Shown here: positions 1 through 5,151 of the stretch, piece after piece
Position numbering within the stretch: position 1 is the first letter of the stretch
Layout: every line of letters starts with the position of its first letter
NCBI GenBank assembly: GCA_943332745.1
Contig: CALQQQ010000077.1
Coordinates: 1 to 6,231 of the forward strand
Length of the DNA: 6,231 bases
Reading direction: 5' to 3'
DNA from: Opitutus sp. GAS368
GTDB taxonomy: Bacteria; Verrucomicrobiota; Verrucomicrobiae; Opitutales; UBA953
Made by a program: the position numbers and the translations under genes
Notes under the pieces: generated by a model
Seen by the model: the letters and a program-made list of their open reading frames with translations, nothing else
Told to the model about the DNA's origin: nothing
Databases searched by the model: none

Positions 1-111
1 GTCAACCGCGGCGGCGACGGCTGGCTCCTGGGCGACGCCCAGCTCGGCGAGCAGGTCCGCCAGCGTCCGGGCGGCGGTCTCCTTGAGCTCATCGTTGATG
101 GTCACGCGCAT
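1..111 (-). CDS. thiS: ThiS-like sulfur carrier protein, N-terminal part (runs off the left edge)
   Basis: The minus strand reads ATG at 111-109 followed by 37 open codons to the edge of the window. The peptide begins MRVTINDELKETAARTLADL and continues with an LLAELGV segment and a VAAAVD segment. This is the pattern of ThiS: a first beta-strand with an N-D/N-G turn, a short 'T-hx-LL-x-L' helix, then the strand that normally continues as 'V-N-G-x-V-V-P-R'. ThiS is a ubiquitin-fold protein of about 65-70 residues whose C-terminal Gly-Gly is thiocarboxylated and donates sulfur for the thiazole ring of thiamine. The Gly-Gly tail lies outside the window, so the decisive motif is not seen. A MoaD-like or other ubiquitin-fold carrier is the main alternative. 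No clear Shine-Dalgarno sequence precedes the start. The gene is divergent from the cyclophilin gene, with 87 bases between the two starts. Confidence 0.62.
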   Translation of the reverse strand, partial: MRVTINDELKETAARTLADLLAELGVAQEPAVAAAVD

Positions 112-198
112 GTGGGAGCGACCCTGTCCCGCGGGGGGCGGGCTGGCAAGCGGAGGTTTGGGGTTGCGGGAACGGGCGGGCGGGCTTGGCTGAAACCC
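112..198. promoter_or_regulatory. Divergent intergenic region, presumed to hold promoters for both sides
   Basis: These 87 bases separate the starts of the thiS-like gene (leftward) and the cyclophilin gene (rightward), so promoters for both should lie here or inside the neighbouring genes. The stretch is very G-rich on the plus strand (runs such as GCGGGGGGCGGG). I could not identify a convincing -35/-10 pair or an operator palindrome. The reading frame of the cyclophilin is open through this stretch, but the residues it would encode (Gly/Arg-rich) lie in front of a complete lipoprotein signal and do not look coding. The regulatory role is inferred from gene orientation only. Confidence 0.35.
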
Positions 199-807
199 AT
201 GAAGACCCTGCGCCTGCCCCTGCTGTCCGTCTTGGCCGTCATGGCCGTCATGGCCGCCCTCACCCTTTCCTCCTGCAATAACAAAGAACAAATGAAAGAA
301 TCCCCTGCCGCCGGCACCCCTCGTGCCATCATCCACACCAACTACGGCGACATGACCGTCGAGTTCTGGCCCGACGTCGCCCCGCGCACCGTAGACAACT
401 TCCTGAAACTCTCCCGCGAGAAGTTCTATGATGGCTCCGCCTTCCACCGCGTGATCAAAGGCTTCATGATTCAGGGCGGCTGCCCGAACTCCAAGGTCGG
501 CGCCCGCGGCGCCCCCGGCACCGGCGGCCCCGGCTACATGGTCAAGGCCGAGTTCAACAACCGTCCGCACGTGAAAGGCGTGCTTTCCATGGCCCGTTCG
601 AGTGACCCAGATAGCGCCGGCAGCCAGTTCTTCGTCTGCCACGGCGACGCCTCCTTCCTTAATAATAAATATACGGCCTTCGGTAAGCTGGTTTCCGGCG
701 AGGAAGTCCTCAATAAAATCGCCAATATCCGCTGCGTCGGCATGGAGGGCTCGACCCCCACCGAACGCGTGGAAATCAGTAGCGTGGAGATCGTCGAAGC
801 CAAGTAA
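199..807 (+). CDS. Cyclophilin-type peptidyl-prolyl cis-trans isomerase, lipoprotein
   Basis: This 202-residue protein catalyses cis-trans isomerisation of X-Pro bonds and probably assists folding in the envelope. The ATG at 199 was chosen over an in-frame ATG at 112 because it opens directly onto a signal sequence: MKTLR, a hydrophobic stretch, then the lipobox LSSC with the lipidated Cys at residue 26. A polar linker (about 27-41) leads to the cyclophilin domain (about 42-200). Signature motifs are FHRVIKGFMIQGG (82-94, containing catalytic Arg84, Phe89 and Gln92), the GTGGPGY turn (107-113), the SMARSSDPDSAGSQFFV core (130-146) and YTAFGKLVSGEEVL (158-171). At the position of the cyclosporin-binding Trp of human CypA there is Phe153, as in many bacterial cyclophilins with low drug sensitivity (family knowledge). 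The length suits a single-domain enzyme. No Shine-Dalgarno sequence is evident; the start context is AAACCC-ATG. The next gene follows after 49 bases with no visible terminator between, so co-transcription is possible. The exact client proteins are unknown. Confidence 0.95.
   Translation: MKTLRLPLLSVLAVMAVMAALTLSSCNNKEQMKESPAAGTPRAIIHTNYGDMTVEFWPDVAPRTVDNFLKLSREKFYDGSAFHRVIKGFMIQGGCPNSKVGARGAPGTGGPGYMVKAEFNNRPHVKGVLSMARSSDPDSAGSQFFVCHGDASFLNNKYTAFGKLVSGEEVLNKIANIRCVGMEGSTPTERVEISSVEIVEAK
233..256 (+). repeat. 9-bp tandem repeat inside the signal sequence (2.7 copies)
   Basis: The unit TGGCCGTCA occurs at 233-241 and 242-250, followed by a partial copy TGGCCG at 251-256. It encodes Ala-Val-Met repeated in the hydrophobic core of the lipoprotein signal (residues 13-20, AVMAVMAA). 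A unit of nine bases keeps the frame, so gain or loss of a copy would lengthen or shorten the signal core by three residues. It may simply be chance in a low-complexity signal sequence. Confidence 0.5.
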
Positions 808-856
808 GGGTTCCGCCTTTACAGCCCCGCTCCTCAGCCTAACCTAACGCTTCCCC

Positions 857-1381
857 ATGAAAACCCTCAGCACCCTCGCAGTCCTCTCCCTCACCGCGGC
901 CGCTCAGGCCCTGACCATCGACCTCCAGATTGGCACTGGTAAACCCAGCACCCCGCTCGCCGGCGGAGCCAGCGCCGACAACACTTCCATCATCGGCGTC
1001 GGCATCGGCACCCATCTTAGCGAAACCTCCCACCTCGGCCTCAACCTCAGCACGCGTGACATCGTCACCGCCGACCCGGTCAACGCCAAGGCCCGCACCG
1101 CCATCATCGAATACACCTACGAGCTTAACCCGACCGGTGGTATCCACCCCTTCATCGGCGCTGGCATCGGCTACGCTTGGCTCAAGAATACCGATAAGTC
1201 TACTGCCCTCGCCTCCGACATCTTCGCCGGCCTGCGCTTCACGATCACCGAGTCGGTCGACCTGACCCTCACGGCCCGCGCCCACCAGCTGTACAACGTG
1301 GACTTCAGTCAGGTCCAAGGTGAAAACAATCGCCAGGTGAACAGCTTCGAAGCCGTCGCCGGTCTGCGGTTTAAGTTCTAA
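857..1381 (+). CDS. Small outer-membrane beta-barrel protein (OmpW/OmpA-barrel-like size)
   Basis: This 174-residue protein has a Sec signal: MKTLSTLAVLSLTAAAQA with predicted signal-peptidase cleavage after Ala18 (motif AQA). The mature part of about 156 residues has alternating hydrophobic and polar strands separated by Gly, Asn, Asp and Ser turns, such as SIIGVGIGTHL (44-54), TAIIEYTYEL (81-90), HPFIGAGIGYAWL (97-109), DIFAGLRFTI (121-130) and VDLTLTARAHQLY (134-146). It ends FEAVAGLRFKF, a C-terminal strand finishing in Phe, the recognition signal used by the outer-membrane assembly (BAM) machinery. The size fits an eight-stranded barrel. Small barrels of this class act in adhesion, structural anchoring or passage of small hydrophobic compounds, but no motif here assigns a role, so I give none. 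The start is preceded by a C/T-rich stretch with no Shine-Dalgarno sequence. It lies 49 bases after the cyclophilin gene and is followed 19 bases later by a strong terminator. Confidence 0.85.
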   Translation: MKTLSTLAVLSLTAAAQALTIDLQIGTGKPSTPLAGGASADNTSIIGVGIGTHLSETSHLGLNLSTRDIVTADPVNAKARTAIIEYTYELNPTGGIHPFIGAGIGYAWLKNTDKSTALASDIFAGLRFTITESVDLTLTARAHQLYNVDFSQVQGENNRQVNSFEAVAGLRFKF

Positions 1382-1400
1382 GCGGCCAAACCGCCCAAAC

Positions 1401-1428
1401 AAAAGCCGCCCAACTGGGCGGCTTTTTT
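1401..1428. terminator. Strong intrinsic terminator, probably bidirectional
   Basis: AAAAGCCGCCC (1401-1411) pairs perfectly with GGGCGGCTTTT (1416-1426) around the tetraloop AACT, giving an 11-bp stem with seven G-C pairs at its head. It is followed on the plus strand by an uninterrupted run of six T (1423-1428), partly in the stem. It lies 19 bases after the stop of the outer-membrane protein gene. On the minus strand the same hairpin is followed by TTTTGTTTGG, and the minus-strand operon stops at 1452, about 25 bases before it. It therefore probably terminates both convergent transcription units. Confidence 0.93.
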
Positions 1429-1451
1429 GTTGGGCCAGTGCTCGACTCGCC

Positions 1452-2303
1452 TCAAGGGGCAAGCAGGCCTTGGTCCTTCATCCAGGCACCAAGAAGGTCG
1501 GTCCACTTCTTCGCCGCCTCGCAGCGTTCAGAGGCGCCCCAGCCGTGACCGCCCTTGGCCCAGACATGAACTTCCGCGGAACCGCCCATCGACTTGAGGA
1601 CCTTGGCCAAGGCCATCGAACCTTCGGCGGGGTAACCATCGTCGGCGCTGTGCGCGAAGAAGACCGGCACGGGCTTCGTGCCCTTGGGCGGTACGACGCC
1701 GTCCGGGCCTTCTCGGAGCACGCTGTCGGGCTTGTCCTTCTCAAAGAGATAGGCCGGATAGACGAGGACGGCGAAATCTGGGCGGGCCGTGCCGGCTTCA
1801 GCCGGCGAGTAAGCAACGCGGGCGGCGAGGTTCCCGCCAGCGGAGAAACCGAGGATGCCGACCTTGGCCGGGTCCGCGTTCCATTCCTTGGCGCGCTCGC
1901 GCACGATCTGAATCATGCGACGGGCGTCCATCACTGGGACGGTCCAAGGCTTAACGTTATCGCGGCGCGGCACGCGATAGCGGAGCACCACGGCGGCGCT
2001 GCCAAACGCGTTGAGACGACGAGCGACTTCGGCGCCTTCATGTTCTTCCGCGAGGATACCGTAACCGCCTCCAGGGCAGACGATAACGATCGGAGCGCCG
2101 GGCTTGGCAGCAGGATAGACCACAAACTCGGGGATCATCACGTCGGTGCGGTGACCGTTCTTGTTGATAATGCCTTTCGGGTCCTGGCCGGGTTTAGCCT
2201 TCAGCGTTTCGGCGGGCGGCGCACCCTCCCAGACTGGAGCAGGCGGGAGCGAAGCGGCACCGAGGGATAATCCAAGCAGACTGAGGAGGAGCGTGGTCTT
2301 CAT
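1452..2303 (-). CDS. Secreted alpha/beta-hydrolase (esterase-like), downstream paralogue A
   Basis: This 283-residue serine hydrolase is of the esterase type related to the BD-FAE/acetyl-esterase group; such enzymes commonly remove acyl or acetyl groups from carbohydrates or small esters, but the substrate is not shown by the sequence. The triad is recognisable: nucleophile Ser154 in GFSAGG, Asp221 or Asp222 in HSADD, and His253 in GGHGWG. The oxyanion-hole segment is CPGGGYG (76-82), with a conserved EEHEGAEVARRLN stretch after it. The N-terminus MKTTLLLSLLGLSLGAAS is a Sec-type signal without a lipobox Cys, so the product should be soluble in the periplasm or secreted. The ATG at 2303 was preferred to an in-frame ATG at 2387, because the extra 28 residues overlap the upstream gene and the chosen start matches the paralogue. 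The stop of paralogue B lies 8 bases upstream (TGA-ACTTTCCT-ATG), with no Shine-Dalgarno sequence, so translation probably depends on coupling. It is the last gene of the operon, before the shared terminator. Confidence 0.9.
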   Translation of the reverse strand: MKTTLLLSLLGLSLGAASLPPAPVWEGAPPAETLKAKPGQDPKGIINKNGHRTDVMIPEFVVYPAAKPGAPIVIVCPGGGYGILAEEHEGAEVARRLNAFGSAAVVLRYRVPRRDNVKPWTVPVMDARRMIQIVRERAKEWNADPAKVGILGFSAGGNLAARVAYSPAEAGTARPDFAVLVYPAYLFEKDKPDSVLREGPDGVVPPKGTKPVPVFFAHSADDGYPAEGSMALAKVLKSMGGSAEVHVWAKGGHGWGASERCEAAKKWTDLLGAWMKDQGLLAP

Positions 2304-2311
2304 AGGAAAGT

Positions 2312-3172
2312 TCAGAGCGGGGCGAGCAGCTTCTGGTCGACGAGCCACGCGCGGAGGGTTTCGGTCCAAACCTTCGCGGCTTCGCAACGGTCGGTCGCAC
2401 CCCAGCCGTGACCGCCCTTGGCCCAGACGTGGACTTCGGTGGAGCCTCCGAGGGACTTGAGTTTAGCGGCGAGCGCCATCGAGCCTTCGGCCGGAATGCG
2501 GTCGTCGGCGCTATGGGCGAAGAAGGCTGGCACGGGCTTCGGGCCCTTCGGAGGAACCACGCCCTCCGGTCCGTCGCGCAGGACGCTGTCGGGCTGATCT
2601 TTTTCGAAAAGGTAGGCGGGGTAGATCATCACCGCAAAATCCGGGCGCGGCACGGCGACATCGGAAGGCGAGTAAGCAACGCGGGCGGCGAGGTTGCCGC
2701 CGGCAGAGAAACCCAGGATGCCAACCTTGGCCGGATCCGCGTTCCATTCCTTGGCACGCTCGCGCACGATCTGAATTGTGCGATGGGCGTCCATCACCGG
2801 GACGGTCCATGGCTTATCCTTGTCACGACGCGGCACGCGATAACGTAGCACCACTGCGGCGCTGCCAAACGCGTTGAGGCGGCGGGCCACTTCGGCGCCT
2901 TCATGTTCTTCCGCGAGGATGCCGTAACCGCCGCCTGGACAGACAATGACGATCGGGGCGCCGGGCTTAGCGGCGGGATAGACCACGAACTCGGGAATGA
3001 ACACATCACCGCGGTGCGTCTGCTTGTTGAGCGTCCCGCGCGGATCCTGGCCTGGCTTGAGCGTGAGCGTCTCGGCCGGCGGGGCGCCCTCCCAGACGGG
3101 GAGAGGAGCGAGAGGGGCGGCGGTGCATCCAGCTAACGCCAGGAGCACGGGTGTCAGGAGACGGGTCTTCAT
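2312..3172 (-). CDS. Alpha/beta-hydrolase (esterase-like) lipoprotein, paralogue B
   Basis: This 286-residue protein is a close paralogue of the next gene, about 84% identical by hand count over the 261 residues after the signal. The triad is Ser156 (GFSAGG), Asp223 or Asp224 (HSADD) and His255 (GGHGWG), with the oxyanion segment CPGGGYG at 78-84. Unlike its paralogue it has a lipoprotein signal: MKTRLLTPVLLALAGC, with lipobox LAGC and lipidated Cys16; Thr at the next position is compatible with outer-membrane sorting by E. coli rules. Two starts are possible. ATG at 3184 overlaps the permease stop as ATGA and adds MTLP. ATG at 3172 lies 8 bases after that stop (TGA-CCTTACCT-ATG), and the identical 8-base spacing at the paralogue favours 3172. 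The substrate is unknown; esterase or deacylase activity on a sugar ester or on an exported ester compound is an inference from the fold. It follows the exporter genes directly and is surely co-transcribed with them. Confidence 0.9.
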   Translation of the reverse strand: MKTRLLTPVLLALAGCTAAPLAPLPVWEGAPPAETLTLKPGQDPRGTLNKQTHRGDVFIPEFVVYPAAKPGAPIVIVCPGGGYGILAEEHEGAEVARRLNAFGSAAVVLRYRVPRRDKDKPWTVPVMDAHRTIQIVRERAKEWNADPAKVGILGFSAGGNLAARVAYSPSDVAVPRPDFAVMIYPAYLFEKDQPDSVLRDGPEGVVPPKGPKPVPAFFAHSADDRIPAEGSMALAAKLKSLGGSTEVHVWAKGGHGWGATDRCEAAKVWTETLRAWLVDQKLLAPL

Positions 3173-3180
3173 AGGTAAGG

Positions 3181-4467
3181 TCATTCGTGTCGGAGGGCTT
3201 CGATCGGGTCGAGCTTGGCGGCGCGGAGCGCCGGGTAGACGCCGGCCACGAGGCCGACAATCACGGAGAAAGCGAGGCCTTGGGCCATGATCACCCAGTC
3301 GAGGGTAGCGACCGCCCCCGTGGGCAAGGCCTGGGTCAGGATGTAGTTCATCAGTGCGACGATTCCTATCGAAACCACCAGCCCGATGAGTCCACCGACG
3401 ACCGAGATCACCGCGGCTTCAGAGAGGAACTGCAGGAACAGGTCCGAGCCGCGCGCCCCGACAGCCTTGCGGACGCCGATCTCGCGGATGCGCTCATTGA
3501 TCGAGGCGAGCATCACGTTCATGATGCCGATGCCGCCCACGAAAAGGGAGATGCCGGCCACGCCGCCGAGCGAGAGTTTGAAGGCCGCCTCCGTCTTACG
3601 GAAATCCTCGAGCGTCTGCTCGTTGGTCGTGATGGCGAAGTCGCGCAGACCCTTATGGCCAGCCAGCATCGTGCGCTCGGTCTGCTCGACCGCGTCGCGC
3701 AGTAGCTCGGCGTCGCCGATGCGCAGGCCAAGTCCGCTCAGACGGTCATTGCCGATGAACTTCGCCTGAGCCGTCGAGACGGGGATGAGCGCCCCGCTGT
3801 TGCGCCAGCGCCAGGCGCCACCTCCGCCGCGGGAATTGGCGGAGCGGATTTGCATGCCGGTGCCCTCGATGTTATTCAGCACGCCGATGACCGTGAAGCG
3901 ACGACCGCGAATCTTGATGACCTTGCCCACCGGGTCGACATTGGCCCCGAATAGCTCCGGTACGACAGCCGAACCGAGGACGATGACGTCGTTCATGTTC
4001 AGCACATCGAGGTCACTGACGAAGCGGCCGAAGCCTGGCTCAATCCAGCGCTTGGCGACTGGCAGGTAGTCAGCCGTGACGCCAGTGACGTAGGTACTTG
4101 TCTCGCGGCCCTCGACGATCAAGCGCTCGAACCCGACGCGGGCTTCGGGCGAGATGTTATCGACGAGGGGGACGGTCTTACGGATGCGATTGACGTCGCG
4201 CATCGTGATGCCTTCCGAAAGCTCAGCCAGGTGCTCCTGCTCTTTCGGGAGCTGCTCGCGGGTGACCGTAATCTTCTCGATGCCGCCCATAGCATCGACG
4301 AACTGGCGGAAGTTGCCAACCATACCCTGCACCACCGTGACCATGGCGACGAGCGAAGCCACGCCTAGGATGATGCCCGACATCGAGAGGAGCGAGCGGA
4401 CTTTGTTGGCCTGGAGTTCGCGGAGGCCGTTGATGACGGCGGGACGAATGCGGTCGAAGAGCTTCAT
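3181..4467 (-). CDS. MacB/FtsX-type ABC transporter permease
   Basis: This 428-residue inner-membrane protein has the MacB-family layout: a cytoplasmic N-terminal helix (about 1-24, with LRELQANKVRSLLSMSGI typical of the family), a first transmembrane helix (about 29-50, GIILGVASLVAMVTVV), a large periplasmic domain (about 52-298), and an FtsX domain with three transmembrane helices (about 303-322, 351-376, 391-416). The conserved coupling region NERIREIGVRKAVGARGSDL (324-343) contacts the ATPase, and the protein ends in the canonical AAKLDPIEALRHE. Such permeases do not conduct substrate through the membrane; they work by mechanotransmission with a periplasmic adaptor and an outer-membrane channel (established for MacB). 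In E. coli MacB the ATPase is fused to the permease, here they are separate. The periplasmic domain carries a Gly-rich loop followed by WRWR (about 212-222). The ATG overlaps the ATPase stop as ATGA, and the gene is followed by the hydrolase lipoprotein. The exported substrate cannot be deduced. Confidence 0.93.
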   Translation of the reverse strand: MKLFDRIRPAVINGLRELQANKVRSLLSMSGIILGVASLVAMVTVVQGMVGNFRQFVDAMGGIEKITVTREQLPKEQEHLAELSEGITMRDVNRIRKTVPLVDNISPEARVGFERLIVEGRETSTYVTGVTADYLPVAKRWIEPGFGRFVSDLDVLNMNDVIVLGSAVVPELFGANVDPVGKVIKIRGRRFTVIGVLNNIEGTGMQIRSANSRGGGGAWRWRNSGALIPVSTAQAKFIGNDRLSGLGLRIGDAELLRDAVEQTERTMLAGHKGLRDFAITTNEQTLEDFRKTEAAFKLSLGGVAGISLFVGGIGIMNVMLASINERIREIGVRKAVGARGSDLFLQFLSEAAVISVVGGLIGLVVSIGIVALMNYILTQALPTGAVATLDWVIMAQGLAFSVIVGLVAGVYPALRAAKLDPIEALRHE

Positions 4468-5150
4468 TGAATGCGGTCCTCTTGGACGCGGCCTTCACGC
4501 ATCGAAATCACGCGGTGGGCCTTCTCGGCGACGGAAAGATCGTGCGTGACGAGCACCACGGTGATACCTTCCTTGATCAGTGAGCCCAGCAGTTCGAGGA
4601 TACGGTCGATATTCTTCACGTCGAGATTGCCGGTCGGCTCGTCGGCGAAGATGATCGAAGGCGAGCCCACGATGGCTCGCGCGATGGCAACGCGCTGGCG
4701 TTCGCCGCCAGAGAGCTGGCTCGGGCGGTGATCGAGGCGATGCGACATCCCGACGCGTGCGAGCGCGACGGCCGCGGCGGCCGCGTTGGTAACGGGGTCC
4801 GAGTTCTCGCGATACAGCAACGGCAAGGCCACGTTCTCGAGGACCGTGAGGCGAGGCAGCAGGTTAAAGGACTGGAAGACGAAACCAACGCGATTAGAGC
4901 GATACCAAGCGCGCGAGTCCGGGTCGAGCTTGGCGACTTCCTGGCCATCGAAGACGATGCTGCCTTCGCTCGGCGTGTCCATGAAGCCGAGGATGTGCAT
5001 GAGCGTCGACTTGCCGGAGCCGGACGGCCCGAGGATGGCGACAAACTCGCCCTTCTGGAAGTCGAGGTCGACGCCCGCGAGAGCATGGACGGTCTCGTCA
5101 CCCATGACGTAGGCCTTACGCAGGCCGCGAATGGCGATGAGTGCAGGCAT
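4464..5150 (-). CDS. ABC transporter ATP-binding protein (MacB/LolD family)
   Basis: This 228-residue ATPase powers the exporter. All nucleotide-binding motifs are intact: Walker A GPSGSGKST (41-49), Q-loop with Gln93 in VFQSFNLLPRLTV, signature LSGGERQRVAIARA (146-159), Walker B IIFADE (166-171) followed by the D-loop GNLD, and the switch His203 in VTHD. The FQSFNLLPRLTVLENVALPL segment and the length are typical of the subfamily that serves MacB, LolCDE and FtsX-like permeases. An in-frame ATG at 5309 would add 53 residues lying antiparallel-free inside the adaptor gene; I chose 5150, because it gives the family N-terminus (MPALIAIRGLRKAY) and falls one base after the adaptor stop (TGA-G-ATG). 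The C-terminal end overlaps the permease start by 4 bases. The product acts on the cytoplasmic face as a dimer with two permease subunits. Confidence 0.95.
   Translation of the reverse strand: MPALIAIRGLRKAYVMGDETVHALAGVDLDFQKGEFVAILGPSGSGKSTLMHILGFMDTPSEGSIVFDGQEVAKLDPDSRAWYRSNRVGFVFQSFNLLPRLTVLENVALPLLYRENSDPVTNAAAAAVALARVGMSHRLDHRPSQLSGGERQRVAIARAIVGSPSIIFADEPTGNLDVKNIDRILELLGSLIKEGITVVLVTHDLSVAEKAHRVISMREGRVQEDRIQ
4477..4482 (-). promoter_or_regulatory. Putative ribosome binding site for the permease gene
   Basis: AGAGGA on the minus strand lies 9 bases ahead of the permease ATG (4467), inside the last codons of the ATPase gene. It is the only reasonable Shine-Dalgarno match I found among the starts in this window. 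Together with the ATGA overlap it supports the chosen permease start and translation coupled to the ATPase. Confidence 0.45.
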
Positions 5151-5151
5151 C

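Larger units (their letters stand above)
1452..3183 (-). repeat. Tandem gene duplication (two hydrolase copies, about 865-bp unit)
   Basis: The two hydrolase genes form a direct tandem repeat. Similarity begins at the stop codon of the gene before each copy: each is introduced by TGA, an 8-base spacer (CCTTACCT or ACTTTCCT, 6 of 8 identical) and ATGAAGACC. It runs through the whole coding region to the LLAP C-terminus. In the block from IPEFVV to YRVPRR the proteins are identical over about 57 codons, while by hand count about 19 synonymous base differences separate the genes. The copies are thus not recent and are held by purifying selection. Downstream of copy A the sequence no longer resembles the spacer, which sets the unit boundary. 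Confidence 0.88.

Noticed and set aside
112..198. N-terminal extension of the cyclophilin from the in-frame ATG at 112
   Set aside because: It would put 29 Gly/Arg-rich residues before a complete lipoprotein signal with a lipobox, which would spoil export.
102..341. 79-codon minus-strand frame across the intergenic region and the cyclophilin signal
   Set aside because: It is antisense to the signal sequence, shows no recognisable motif, and conflicts with the start of the thiS-like gene.
808..856. A terminator or promoter between the cyclophilin and outer-membrane protein genes
   Set aside because: No stable hairpin with a T-run and no convincing -35/-10 pair was visible; only a short CCTAACCTAACG repetition.
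1470..2270. A 266-codon open frame on the plus strand opposite hydrolase A, and a 146-codon one opposite hydrolase B (2408-2848)
   Set aside because: They are antisense to well-supported genes, with Gly/Arg/His-rich translations lacking family motifs. Both copies keep similar antisense frames because the sense genes are paralogous and GC-rich.
2304..2387. N-terminal extension of hydrolase A from the ATG at 2387
   Set aside because: It overlaps the 3' end of hydrolase B in another frame and would bury the secretion signal; the paralogue has no equivalent extension.
1452..3183. The direct repeat as an insertion sequence or other mobile element
   Set aside because: There are no terminal inverted repeats, transposase or target duplications; the repeat is simply two paralogous genes.
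3187..3705. 172-codon plus-strand frame opposite the permease
   Set aside because: Its translation is rich in His, Asp, Glu and Arg, as expected from the complement of a hydrophobic membrane protein; it has no domain pattern.
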